14,910 nt of DNA from Verrucomicrobiota bacterium (GCA_025457725.1 JALOTU010000033.1:1-14910), one strand, 5' to 3'; positions 6,346 to 13,647 are shown, counted from the stretch's first letter. Made by a program: numbers and translations. Notes: generated by a model from the sequence alone, not told the origin.

Positions 6346-7707
6346 TCACCTCAGGAGTTGCTTTTCCAAGTGCAACACGGTCTGGCGCACATTGGAATCC
6401 ACCTCCATGCGATCCTTGACCAGACGGCAGGCGTGCAACACCGTCCCGTGATCCCGCCCTCCAAAGGAATCCCCGATGCTGCTAAGGGAGCTGCCGGTCA
6501 GCTGACGGGCGAGGAACATGGCGATTTGCCGCGGAAACGCGATGTTCTCCGGTCGGCGCTTGCTGGTCATGTCCGCCATACGGATGTCGTAATGCTCGGC
6601 GACCTTCTTCTGGATCACCTCAATGCTGATGGCCAGGCGCCCTTCCTCGTGGAGAATTTCGTGGAGCAGTTTTTCCACATCTTCAATGCTGAGCTTGCGT
6701 CCGGTGAGGGTCGCAAACGAAGCGCACCGGATCAGGGCACCTTCCAGCCGGCGGATGTTGGTGCGAATCCGCATGGCCAGGAAGTTCATCACTTCGTCAG
6801 GCAGGGAGACGCTCATCAGCTGGGCCTTCTTCTTGAGGATTGCCAGCCGCATTTCGACATCCGGCGGTTGAAGATCGGTGACCAGTCCCCACTCGAAACG
6901 CGACACCAAGCGGTGTTCCAAATTGGATATCTCGCTGGCCGGACGGTCGCATGTCAACACGATCTGTTTGTGGGCCTCGTGGAGGGCGTTGAAGGTGTGG
7001 AAGAACTCCTCCTGGATCCGTTCCTTGCCGGCCAGGAATTGGATGTCATCGATCAGGAGAACATCCGTCTGCCGATAGCGTTTGCGGAACTTGGCCAGCT
7101 GGTTGTTCTGGAGCGCGTCAATGTATTCGTTGGTGAACTTCTCGGACGAGACATAGGCCACCCGGGCACCCTTCTTGTTCTGGACCACGTGCTGCCCCAC
7201 GGCGTGCAGGAGATGGGTTTTGCCCAGTCCCACGCCGCCATACAAGAACAGGGGGTTGTACGACTTTCCCGGCGACTGGGCTACGGCAATGGAGGCGGCA
7301 TGGGCGAACTCGTTGTTGTTGCCAACGACAAAGCTTTCGAATGTGTTTTTGGGGTTGAACGCATACTCCTGTACCGGTGTTGGTTTGACCTCGACTTGCT
7401 TGCCCTTGCGTCCGGGCTTTGAGACTGCGGCTTCGGAAGTGGCCTTGAACGCGGATGGCGAATTGACCTTGAATTTGACCTGTAGCCGGGAGCCGGTCGC
7501 AGTTGCCATCACATCCTCCAAGAGACTGAGATAATTCTCCTTCAGCCAGACCTCGCAGAAGTCATTGGACACCTCGACGATTGCATTTTCCCCGTTGATT
7601 TCCTGAAGGCGCAGGGGGGCAAACCAAAGATTGTAGATGTCCGCGCTCAATATTGAGCGCAACTGTTGCTGCGCCGCAGTCCAAATCTGTTCCTTATTGT
7701 TGTGCAT
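6346..7707 (-). CDS. dnaA: Chromosomal replication initiator protein DnaA
   Basis: A 453-residue AAA+ initiator that binds DnaA boxes at the origin and loads the replicative helicase. Domain I (about 1-80) holds WFAPL and the KENYLSLLE helix; domain II is a short linker (about 81-115). Domain III has Walker A GGVGLGKT (157-164), Walker B LLIDDIQF (217-224), sensor I TCDRP (252-256), the box VII arginine finger in LVSRFEWG (R270) and sensor II RRLEGAL (R320). Domain IV has the DNA-binding signature GGRDHGTVLHACRLV (416-430), with Gly at the position usually Ser/Thr. The length is normal. A good Shine-Dalgarno (GGGAG, 7715-7719) sits 7 bases before the ATG. dnaN, recF and gyrB are not adjacent, so the classic dnaA cluster is not conserved here. 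The upstream region carries DnaA boxes, which fits autoregulation. Confidence 0.98.
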   Translation of the reverse strand: MHNNKEQIWTAAQQQLRSILSADIYNLWFAPLRLQEINGENAIVEVSNDFCEVWLKENYLSLLEDVMATATGSRLQVKFKVNSPSAFKATSEAAVSKPGRKGKQVEVKPTPVQEYAFNPKNTFESFVVGNNNEFAHAASIAVAQSPGKSYNPLFLYGGVGLGKTHLLHAVGQHVVQNKKGARVAYVSSEKFTNEYIDALQNNQLAKFRKRYRQTDVLLIDDIQFLAGKERIQEEFFHTFNALHEAHKQIVLTCDRPASEISNLEHRLVSRFEWGLVTDLQPPDVEMRLAILKKKAQLMSVSLPDEVMNFLAMRIRTNIRRLEGALIRCASFATLTGRKLSIEDVEKLLHEILHEEGRLAISIEVIQKKVAEHYDIRMADMTSKRRPENIAFPRQIAMFLARQLTGSSLSSIGDSFGGRDHGTVLHACRLVKDRMEVDSNVRQTVLHLEKQLLR

Positions 7708-7714
7708 CTAACAT

Positions 7715-7719
7715 CTCCC
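7715..7719 (-). promoter_or_regulatory. Ribosome binding site of dnaA
   Basis: On the minus strand GGGAG is followed by seven bases and the ATG at 7705-7707. This supports that start codon. Confidence 0.7.
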
Positions 7720-7740
7720 GACTTTCCCGCGTTTTCTGCA

Positions 7741-8092
7741 CTTTATTCACCTCGCCTGCTCACAGGTTCGTAACACGGCTGTTCCGAGTCCTTTTCGAGA
7801 CGGCCACAGGCGACAATACAGCGTTACGATAAACTGAGTGAACACAAGCCATGAGAAAGCGCTTCTGAAATTTATTAACCCAATGACATACAGTGACTTA
7901 CAATTATGAAGGAACCCCCAATGGTCTGCTTCGCCCCCTCCTTCGCAGACGCTCGTCAACCTGCCGTCACATCCGGCACTCGTTTTAGGGAAGCCGGCCT
8001 ACCCTGACGAGTAGAACATATTAACTGTTATCAACAAGTTATCCCCAGCGCAATCCATACCAAGAAAGAACGCATTTCTGGTCGTGGTGACG
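7741..8092. other. Candidate origin/dnaA regulatory region
   Basis: About 350 non-coding bases lie between dnaA and the glnA terminator. They contain two tandem near-consensus DnaA boxes (8028-8047), one weaker 9-mer TTATTCACC at 7743-7751 (two mismatches) and AT-rich patches at about 7864-7910 and 8014-8040 that could unwind. Candidate reading frames here have no protein character. Two good boxes are few for a full oriC, so it may instead be the dnaA promoter region. A cumulative GC-skew plot of the genome would decide. Confidence 0.4.
8028..8047 (+). promoter_or_regulatory. Two tandem DnaA boxes
   Basis: TTATCAACA (8028-8036) and TTATCCCCA (8039-8047) each differ from the TTATCCACA consensus by one base. 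They are in the same orientation and two bases apart, just beside an AT-rich stretch (ACATATTAACTG). Close tandem boxes favour cooperative DnaA binding. Confidence 0.6.
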
Positions 8093-8119
8093 AAAAAGGC
8101 GCCTCGGATTCGAGGCGCC
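8093..8119 (-). terminator. Intrinsic terminator of glnB-glnA operon
   Basis: A 9 bp GC-rich stem (GGCGCCTCG 8098-8106 with CGAGGCGCC 8111-8119, loop GATT) is followed on the minus strand by a TTTTT tract (8097-8093). It starts 20 bases past the glnA stop, the classic position. Confidence 0.88.
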
Positions 8120-8139
8120 CTTCCGAGCCGCGCCGGGCT

Positions 8140-9552
8140 CTAGACATCATAGTACATGGACAGTTCGTAAGGATGAGGGCGCAAACGCAAGGCATCGTGT
8201 TCCTTCCGCTTGCTCGCCACCCACATTTCCAGAAAGTCCCGGGTAAAGACATCCCCCTTCAGGAGGAACTCATGGTCCTGGTCAAGGGCATCGGCAGCTT
8301 CGGCAAGACTGCCGGCGACATTGGGAACCCGCTTCAGTTCTTCGGGCGGAAGTTCGTAGATGTTTTTGTCGAGGGGTTCTCCCGGGTCGATCTTGTTTTG
8401 AATGCCATCCAAGCCAGCCATCATCAGGGCGGAAAAGGCGAGGTAGGGGTTGGCGGCGGGATCTGGCGGTCGATACTCGATGCGTTTTGCTTTTGGATTC
8501 TCACTGTACATGGGGATGCGCACCGCCGCGCTGCGATTTCTTGCGGAGTAGGCCAGGTTGACCGGGGCCTCAAACCCCGGCACCAGTCGCTTGTAGCTGT
8601 TGGTGGTGGGGTTGCACACGGCGCACAGGGCGCGCGCATGCTTGAGCAGGCCACCAATGTAGTAGAGAGCCATCTGGCTCATTCCACCGTATTCCTTTCC
8701 GGCAAAAAGCGGCTTGCCCTTCTTCCACAAACTCTGGTGGGTGTGCATGCCGCTGCCATTGTCACCGAAGAGCGGCTTCGGCATGAAGGTGGCCGTCTTG
8801 CCGTGTTTCCGCGCCACGTTCTTGACCACGTATTTGTAAACCATCATGGAATCGGCAGCGCGAAGGAGGGTGTCGAATCGGTAATCGATCTCTGCCTGTC
8901 CTGCGGTGGCCACTTCGTGATGTTGGCGCTCGATCCGAACCCCGAGTTCTTCCATCAGCAGGCACATTTCGGTCCGTAGATCCTGCTGAGTATCCGCGGG
9001 AGCCACTGGAAGATAACCTTCCTTGTGTCGGATTTTGAACCCCAGATTGGGCATCTCATCCCGCCCGCTGTTCCAGACGCCCTCCTCGCTATCCACCGAG
9101 TAAAAACAGCCATTTGCCCCGGATTCATATTGCACGTTGTCGAAAACGAAAAACTCGGCCTCGGGCCCCATAAACGCCTGGTCGGCCAATCCGGTGCTAA
9201 TCAGATGCTTCTCCGCTTTGACCGCAATCCCACGGGGGTCGCGCGCGTAAGGCTCCAAGGTGCCGGTTTCGGCGATCGTGCAGGTCAGCGAGAGCGTGGG
9301 AACCGCGCAGAAGGGGTCGATAAACGCGGTTTTTGGGTCCGGTAATGCCAGCATGTCCGAGGCCTCGATGCTCTTCCACCCCCGGATGGAACTGCCGTCA
9401 AATCCAAGCCCGTCGTTGAAGATCGATTCCTCCAATTCTCCAATCGGACAACTGAAGTGCTGCCAGGTGCCGAAGGTGTCGACAAACTTCAGGTCAAACA
9501 TCCGGGCCCCGGCCTTCTTGGCCATTTCGATAACCTGCTTGGGTGTGCTCAT
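8140..9552 (-). CDS. glnA: Glutamine synthetase type I (GSI-beta-like)
   Basis: A 470-residue dodecamer-forming enzyme of the cytoplasm that makes glutamine from glutamate, ammonia and ATP. The beta-grasp N-terminal domain contains DGSSIRGW (52-59). Active-site elements include MGPEAEFF (128-135, metal-binding Glu131 and Glu133), GQAEID (219-224), GSGMHTH (267-272), NRSAAVRIP (339-347) and RIEYRPPDP (357-365). NIYELPPEE (397-405) carries Y399, the equivalent of the adenylylated Tyr of enterobacterial GlnA, and together with the length this points to the GSI-beta type regulated by an adenylyltransferase. A Shine-Dalgarno GGAG (9561-9564) lies 8 bases before the ATG. The gene follows glnB by 57 bases and ends at an intrinsic terminator, so the two form an operon and the nitrogen signal (PII) is made with its target enzyme. 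Confidence 0.97.
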   Translation of the reverse strand: MSTPKQVIEMAKKAGARMFDLKFVDTFGTWQHFSCPIGELEESIFNDGLGFDGSSIRGWKSIEASDMLALPDPKTAFIDPFCAVPTLSLTCTIAETGTLEPYARDPRGIAVKAEKHLISTGLADQAFMGPEAEFFVFDNVQYESGANGCFYSVDSEEGVWNSGRDEMPNLGFKIRHKEGYLPVAPADTQQDLRTEMCLLMEELGVRIERQHHEVATAGQAEIDYRFDTLLRAADSMMVYKYVVKNVARKHGKTATFMPKPLFGDNGSGMHTHQSLWKKGKPLFAGKEYGGMSQMALYYIGGLLKHARALCAVCNPTTNSYKRLVPGFEAPVNLAYSARNRSAAVRIPMYSENPKAKRIEYRPPDPAANPYLAFSALMMAGLDGIQNKIDPGEPLDKNIYELPPEELKRVPNVAGSLAEAADALDQDHEFLLKGDVFTRDFLEMWVASKRKEHDALRLRPHPYELSMYYDV

Positions 9553-9560
9553 GAGAATAT

Positions 9561-9564
9561 CTCC
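9561..9564 (-). promoter_or_regulatory. Ribosome binding site of glnA
   Basis: On the minus strand, GGAG is separated by eight bases from the ATG at 9550-9552. It fixes the glnA start within the 57-base glnB-glnA gap. Confidence 0.65.
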
Positions 9565-9609
9565 GTTTCTCCGGTAGTCAGTTTTGGTTTCAGAGTTCTA
9601 CAATAGTGT

Positions 9610-9948
9610 TCAGATGGCTCCTTCATCGGTTTCAGAAGTGCGAATGCGGACCGCGCCCTCGACGGGTGAGACAAAAACTTTCCCATCACCGATCTTTCCG
9701 GTCTTGGCCGCCTTCACAATCGCCTGGACCGCGGCATCCACCACCGCATCCGGAAGAACAATCTCGAGTTTGATTTTCGGCAGGAAATCGACCGTGTATT
9801 CACTCCCTCGATAGATCTCCGTGTGTCCCTTCTGTCGACCGAAACCCTTGACCTCGCTGACAGTCATCCCCTCGATCCCGACTTCAGCCAAGGCGTCTTT
9901 CACAGCTTCAATCTTGAACGGTTTGATGATTGCCTCGACCTTCTTCAT
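9610..9948 (-). CDS. glnB: Nitrogen regulatory protein PII
   Basis: A 112-residue trimeric signal protein that senses 2-oxoglutarate, ATP/ADP and, through uridylylation, glutamine. The start MKKVEAIIKPFK at 9948 gives the exact family length, so the in-frame extension to 10020 is not used. The T-loop holds GFGRQKGHTEIYRGSEY (35-51), with Y51 the uridylylation residue and Q39 the 2-oxoglutarate-linked Gln. The second signature is TGKIGDGKVFV (83-93), with K90 of the nucleotide site. GlnB versus GlnK cannot be decided from sequence alone; coupling to glnA rather than amtB favours GlnB. No clear Shine-Dalgarno precedes the ATG. A plausible sigma-70-like promoter lies just upstream at 9971-9998. 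The gene is first in the glnB-glnA operon. Confidence 0.96.
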   Translation of the reverse strand: MKKVEAIIKPFKIEAVKDALAEVGIEGMTVSEVKGFGRQKGHTEIYRGSEYTVDFLPKIKLEIVLPDAVVDAAVQAIVKAAKTGKIGDGKVFVSPVEGAVRIRTSETDEGAI

Positions 9949-9970
9949 AGGAACACACGCGGTGAAATCG

Positions 9971-9998
9971 ATACTATCACTCCCGTCATCGCTGTAAA
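9971..9998 (-). promoter_or_regulatory. Putative promoter of glnB-glnA
   Basis: On the minus strand TTTACA (9998-9993, five of six matches to the -35 consensus) and TAGTAT (9976-9971, four of six) are 16 bases apart. The transcript would start about 16 bases before the glnB ATG. No sigma-54 type GG-N10-GC element was found upstream. Confidence 0.35.
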
Positions 9999-10020
9999 CA
10001 TGAATGTGCATCCAAGTCAT

Positions 10021-10421
10021 GCACGAATTTCAGTCCCGCTGGACGCCAACCAGTGGCGGACTCCAATTCCACGGAAACATGAAAACCCGCGCCGCCAATC
10101 CGTGGCTGCCGGAATCAAATTGCATTCCGATCCAATCAGCACCGGTGGACGCTTTCCAACCCGGAGCCAGTGTGTCCTCCGCATGCCGGCTCCTTGCCAT
10201 TCGTCACCGGAAGCTTTCGATCCTCACCGTTGCAGAATCCGGACATTGACTCCGTCGAAAGGGGCGGATTGTGGGGGACGCGCAGCATCTGGCGGTGAGG
10301 CCCCACTTCGGCTTCAGCCCCACTGGGGCCGCCTCGAACCTGACACAACTGCCTGCGGCAGCGCAGCATGCGGGCGAGCCGCCAACCCGGTTGCCTCCCC
10401 AATCGGGCCTCGTCGGCCAAT
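10021..10421. other. Non-coding stretch upstream of glnB with a GC-rich hairpin
   Basis: No frame in these roughly 400 bases looks like a protein. The main structure is an inverted repeat, GGCCCCA (10299-10305) with TGGGGCC (10324-10330), extendable by GGC (10291-10293)/GCC (10331-10333) across a bulge. A smaller hairpin CTGCG-GCAG-CGCAG lies near 10353-10366. Neither has a T tract. Their function is unknown. Confidence 0.4.
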
Positions 10422-10487
10422 AATTATTAACCAGCTGAATAATAATTTAATCCGGCGTTTGACAGCCCGCGCAGGATCTGATTAATT
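10422..10487 (+). promoter_or_regulatory. Strong promoter with AT-rich UP-like element
   Basis: A perfect -35 TTGACA (10459-10464), a 17-base spacer and TTAATT (10482-10487) as -10 are preceded by an AT-rich block at 10418-10451 containing inverted arms AATTATT (10422-10428)/AATAATT (10441-10447). The block sits where an UP element contacts RNA polymerase alpha subunits. Transcription would start near 10494. No + strand gene follows, only the candidate RNA. Confidence 0.5.
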
Positions 10488-10493
10488 GTCGCT

Positions 10494-10675
10494 GTTCCGG
10501 TGCTGCAGTGCGGAGAATCGCTGCAGGTGTTCTTTGGACAAAAGTGGTAAATAGCTTTCGGTCAGGGCTTGGTACAGGTCATGGCCGGATTACTCCGAAT
10601 CCTACTTGTGTGCCATTCGAAAATTCCCCGGGCCTTTCAGCCATCCTCTGGTTGTCTGGCCCGGTTCTTTTTTTG
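10494..10675 (+). ncRNA. Candidate small RNA gene (~180 nt), unidentified
   Basis: The segment lies between a strong-looking promoter and an intrinsic terminator on the + strand, and no convincing protein is encoded. Visible structure includes CTGCAG arms near 10502-10525, the hairpin GGATT-ACTCCG-AATCC near 10585-10600 nested inside GGTACA/TGTGCC arms, and the terminal stem. The length of about 180 nt fits many regulatory RNAs, including 6S RNA, but the 5' and 3' ends do not obviously pair as in 6S and no 4.5S, tmRNA or RNase P signature was recognised. The minus-strand gene ending at 10682 converges on it. The promoter and terminator are seen directly; that the segment is transcribed is inference. 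Confidence 0.5.
10628..10675 (+). terminator. Intrinsic terminator, + strand
   Basis: CCGGGCC (10628-10634) pairs with GGCCCGG (10658-10664) around a 23-base loop that can form a small inner hairpin (AGCCA/TGGTT), and TTCTTTTTTT follows at 10665-10674. The long T run is on the + strand. The opposite strand has a weaker GGAATTTT, so the hairpin may also stop the convergent minus-strand gene. Confidence 0.8.
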
Positions 10676-10681
10676 TACCGG

Positions 10682-11224
10682 CTACTCGACTGGCATTCGG
10701 ATGAATGCCACTTGATAAGTCTGTCCAACTGCCGCTTGGAAGTAGGTTCCTTGCAGCTGGTCCAACTCGGCATTGAAGACCAGCGTGTAGAGACAGCCGG
10801 GGTAATTTACGTCGTTGAGTTCGAGTCCCACTTTGACGCTGCCCCCCTCCTCAACGGCGGCGGCCTGCGAAACATGGATCGGGCGCGGATTGAAATAGGC
10901 CGCCCTGAGCTTGCCATCCGGTTCCACACCGCGGATTTCGATGACATACCCGCCATCCTCCCGGAGCCAGCGCCCCACCAGTCTGGCAAACGCTGCCTTG
11001 GGGGTTGACGCCTCCTTCTCCACCTCACCCGCAACCGGCTCGGATGGCATCGGCTCTGGAACCGCCCTGCCTGAACCCGTCTCCATACCGGGAGCCGATC
11101 TCCTTCCGCCTTCTTGTTTGAAGAGGTAGACCAGCGCGATTAAAACCGCGAGTGCGATCAGGCCAACGGCCAGCTTCCTTCCCGCACGCTGCTTTGAAGC
11201 GGCCTGTTTAGTTCCGGAGCTCAT
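10682..11224 (-). CDS. Membrane-anchored protein of unknown function
   Basis: A 180-residue protein. The Lys/Arg-rich N-terminus (1-16) is followed by one transmembrane segment (LAVGLIALAVLIALVYLF, 18-35), giving an expected N-in topology. A Pro/Glu/Gly-rich linker (about 37-75) leads to a C-terminal domain (about 78-178) that should lie in the periplasm. The domain contains GRWLREDGGYVIEIRGVE (84-101), AAYFNPRPIHVSQA (107-120), ELNDVNYPG (134-142) and GTYFQAA (159-165), a beta-rich pattern. I recall similar conserved hypothetical proteins but no named function. It is divergent from the beta-propeller gene at 11385, with a 160-base shared regulatory gap. No strong Shine-Dalgarno is visible. 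No catalytic residues are evident. Confidence 0.8.
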   Translation of the reverse strand: MSSGTKQAASKQRAGRKLAVGLIALAVLIALVYLFKQEGGRRSAPGMETGSGRAVPEPMPSEPVAGEVEKEASTPKAAFARLVGRWLREDGGYVIEIRGVEPDGKLRAAYFNPRPIHVSQAAAVEEGGSVKVGLELNDVNYPGCLYTLVFNAELDQLQGTYFQAAVGQTYQVAFIRMPVE

Positions 11225-11320
11225 GATAGACAGGGATTGGCGGGTGGGCAGGATTCGCCCCCCAATGCGGGGCCAAGTTACGAATGACGCCTGGGATATG
11301 GCCAGCTCGGAATGAGGATG

Positions 11321-11359
11321 GGCTCATTGAATCAACTCGACCTATTTCTTCATTGAGCC
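11321..11359. promoter_or_regulatory. Inverted repeat in the divergent intergenic region
   Basis: GGCTCATTGAA (11321-11331) and TTCATTGAGCC (11349-11359) pair over 10 of 11 positions with a 17-base spacer, ending 25 bases before the ATG of the beta-propeller gene. Each arm also contains TCATTGA, so the site could be a two-half-site operator or a leader hairpin. Function is inferred only from position and symmetry. Confidence 0.4.
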
Positions 11360-11384
11360 TAATTCATCGGGACACATCGTACCG

Positions 11385-12791
11385 ATGAAGACGGAGAACC
11401 AGATCCATAAGCCTTATTGGCTGCCGCTGCTGGCGGCTGGCTTGGCGGGTCTCCTCCTGCTGCTCTGGCTGGTCGGAAACCATGACAAGCCGCTCAAACT
11501 GCGTGTTCCAGGAACGGATGCGGCGCCCACGGCTGGCGACCAACTCAAAAGGAATCCGGTTCTGCTTGGCACCGTGGTGGCTGGCGTCGGGTCGGCGACG
11601 GATCTTCCGGGAGACTGGCTGCAGTTCCGCGGTCCAAACCGCAACGGAGTCGCGGCGGCAGCGGATACGGTCGCTGCCTGGCCTGGCGGCAACCCACCGG
11701 AACTATGGTCCATTGAGGTTGGCGAGGGCTACGCCGGCCCAGCGATATCCGGCGGCCGCGTGTTTCTCATGGATTATGATCGCGCGGGCAAAAAGGACGC
11801 CCTCCGGTGCCTTTCCCTGGCTGACGGTCAGGAGATCTGGCGCTTCACCTATCCGGTCTCCATCAAGCGCAACCACGGCATGACACGGACAGTACCTGCA
11901 GTCCAAGACGATGCGATCGTGGCCATTGGGCCCAAATGCCAGGTGATTTGTTGCGACACAGAAACCGGCAGGCTGCGGTGGACCAGGGACCTGGTGCAGG
12001 AATTCGGAGCTGCCGTGCCGGAATGGTATACTGGGCAATGCCCGCTGATTGAGGGCGATCGCGTCATCCTGGCGCCCGGAGGACCCGATACGTTGCTGCT
12101 GGCCCTGCGGCTCAGCGATGGCGAGGTCGTCTGGCGCACACCCAATCCGAATGACTGGAAAATGACGCACTCTTCAATCATGCCGATGGAGTTTGCTGGG
12201 AAGCGCCAGTACATCTATTGCGCCAACAAGGGCGTCGTGGGGGTGTCGGCCGAAGACGGCCGCCTGCTCTGGCAAAGCACCGATTGGAAGATCAGCATCG
12301 CCACCGTTCCTTCCCCCTGCATCGTCGGGGAGGATCGCATCTTTCTCACCGGCGGCTACAATGCCGGGTCACTCATGTTGCGCCTGGAGACCGTGGAAGG
12401 GGGTGTTGCGGCCAAAGCCCTTTTCCGGCTTGCTGCCGAAACATTTGGCGCCACTCAACATACTCCCATCCTCAAGCAAAATCACTTGTATGGCATTCGC
12501 GCCGACGGCCGCCTTGTCTGCCTCACGACAGCGGGCAACGTGGCATGGGAAAGCGGCTCCTCAGATTTGTTCGGCCTCGGACCGCTGCTCGTGGCAGGGG
12601 ATGGGATCTACGCCATGAACGACGCCGGCGTGCTGCGTCTCATCAAGGCCAGCCCTGACGGTTACGTAAAACTTGCTGAGGCGCAGGTGCTTCAGGGGCG
12701 TGAATCGTGGGGACCCATGGCTCTGGCCGGCACACGCCTGCTCGTCCGCGATTTCACGCGTCTGGCCTGCCTTGATGTCGGTGTTCGCTGA
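11385..12791 (+). CDS. Membrane-anchored PQQ-like beta-propeller repeat protein (BamB-like)
   Basis: A 468-residue protein with a signal anchor (WLPLLAAGLAGLLLLLWLVG, 12-31), then a linker and an extracytoplasmic beta-propeller. After the opening DWLQFRGPNRNGV (about 77-89), blades recur with the pattern A.sGGrVfl...G.eiWr: for example LSLADGQEIWRF, CDTETGRLRWTRD, LRLSDGEVVWRT, VSAEDGRLLWQS and TAGNVAWES. This is the tryptophan-docking repeat of PQQ-type propellers. The family includes BamB and PQQ dehydrogenases, but no PQQ-binding or metal ligands were identified, and no dehydrogenase partner is nearby, so a structural or binding role is more likely than an enzymatic one. Such 'FRGPNRNG' proteins are abundant in Verrucomicrobiota and Planctomycetota. 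The start is the ATG at 11385 after a short leader with an inverted repeat. Confidence 0.9.
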   Translation: MKTENQIHKPYWLPLLAAGLAGLLLLLWLVGNHDKPLKLRVPGTDAAPTAGDQLKRNPVLLGTVVAGVGSATDLPGDWLQFRGPNRNGVAAAADTVAAWPGGNPPELWSIEVGEGYAGPAISGGRVFLMDYDRAGKKDALRCLSLADGQEIWRFTYPVSIKRNHGMTRTVPAVQDDAIVAIGPKCQVICCDTETGRLRWTRDLVQEFGAAVPEWYTGQCPLIEGDRVILAPGGPDTLLLALRLSDGEVVWRTPNPNDWKMTHSSIMPMEFAGKRQYIYCANKGVVGVSAEDGRLLWQSTDWKISIATVPSPCIVGEDRIFLTGGYNAGSLMLRLETVEGGVAAKALFRLAAETFGATQHTPILKQNHLYGIRADGRLVCLTTAGNVAWESGSSDLFGLGPLLVAGDGIYAMNDAGVLRLIKASPDGYVKLAEAQVLQGRESWGPMALAGTRLLVRDFTRLACLDVGVR

Positions 12792-12965
12792 TCCCGCATT
12801 TCGCCTTCGGTGATGACGCCCGGCCCTGCCCCAATTGCCAGGCGGCGGAAGGCTCAATCCAGGCCCACGCCCGACTTTGCCCGACTTCAGGGTTGAAACG
12901 ACCGCCGAGGTCTGTATTGAATCACATCCGCGAATCGTCTGTTAGGAGAAGAGGAATTACTATCC

Positions 12966-13568
12966 ATGGCCAGCCATCAAGCCACCCGACGAGAAAAGGC
13001 AAAGCTGCGGTGCGACTGGTGCGCCAGCCACCCGCTATATGTGCGCTATCACGACGAGGAATGGGGGGTACCCGAGCACGATGACCAGAAGCTGTTCGAA
13101 AAGCTCATCTTGGACGGCGCCCAGGCCGGGCTGAGCTGGCTGACCATTCTGAAGAAACGGGAAGGTTACCGGCAGGCGTTTGATGGTTTCGAGGCGGGGA
13201 AGATGGCACGTTACTCGGACCAGAAGATCGCGGGCTTGCTGGCGGATCCTGGCATCGTCCGCAACCGGCTCAAGGTGAACGCTGCCGTGACCAATGCGCG
13301 AGCCTACTTAAAGCTCCAGGAGAATCTGGGAAGCTTCGATCAATACCTGTGGCAATTCGTCAATGGACGCACGATCCGGAACCGGTGGACCTCTTTGAAG
13401 GAGCTTCCCACCCGTACGGCGGAGTCCGACGCCATGAGCAAATCGCTTCGGGAACGCGGGTTCAAATTTGTGGGCAGCACGATCTGCTATGCCTTCATGC
13501 AGGCGGTGGGCATGGTGAACGACCACTTGGTCACCTGCTTTCGCCATCGCGAGGTGGCTCGGATGTGA
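12966..13568 (+). CDS. tag: DNA-3-methyladenine glycosylase I
   Basis: A 200-residue base-excision repair enzyme that removes N3-methyladenine from alkylated DNA. It aligns along its length with E. coli Tag, with about 12 extra residues at the N-terminus. The zinc site is intact: C16, H29, H187 and C191 keep the E. coli spacings (C4, H17, H175, C179). The helix-hairpin-helix region contains QAGLSWLTILKKRE (53-66) and PGIVRNRLKV (95-104); SDAMSKSLRERGFKFVGST (154-172) and CYAFMQAVGMVNDH (174-187) are also conserved. The base-recognition Glu38 of E. coli is Asp50 here (ILDGAQAGLSW), a conservative change. The gene stands alone between a beta-propeller gene and a halogenase-like gene. A purine-rich stretch, AGGAGAAGAGG, ends about 11 bases before the ATG. 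Confidence 0.96.
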   Translation: MASHQATRREKAKLRCDWCASHPLYVRYHDEEWGVPEHDDQKLFEKLILDGAQAGLSWLTILKKREGYRQAFDGFEAGKMARYSDQKIAGLLADPGIVRNRLKVNAAVTNARAYLKLQENLGSFDQYLWQFVNGRTIRNRWTSLKELPTRTAESDAMSKSLRERGFKFVGSTICYAFMQAVGMVNDHLVTCFRHREVARM

Positions 13569-13647
13569 CGCGGTCTGCTGGGTTGCGGATATCGGCGGCT
13601 TGCAGGTGGGACTTGCGCTTCCGAGCCCATGGGCAATCTTAGCCCCC

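Noticed and set aside
6226..7422. Plus-strand open frame of 398 codons
   Set aside because: It lies almost entirely antisense to dnaA, whose motifs are unambiguous.
7747..7959. Small minus-strand frame of 70 codons upstream of dnaA
   Set aside because: No ribosome binding site or family resemblance, and it lies in the likely regulatory/origin region.
8173..8979. Plus-strand open frame of 268 codons
   Set aside because: Antisense to glnA; no recognisable protein features.
9949..10020. N-terminal extension of GlnB by 24 residues
   Set aside because: PII proteins begin at MKK(V/I)EAIIKPFK and are 112 residues long; the extension overlaps the likely promoter.
9949..10250. Sigma-54 (nitrogen) promoter upstream of glnB
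   Set aside because: Searched for GG-N10-GC on the minus strand; no match with supporting context was found.
10494..10675. Identification of the small RNA candidate as 6S RNA
   Set aside because: The length fits, but the 5' and 3' ends do not pair visibly and no central bubble could be drawn by eye; left unidentified.
10508..11008. Plus-strand open frame of 166 codons
   Set aside because: It runs through a strong intrinsic terminator and is antisense to the membrane-anchored gene; composition does not look like a protein.
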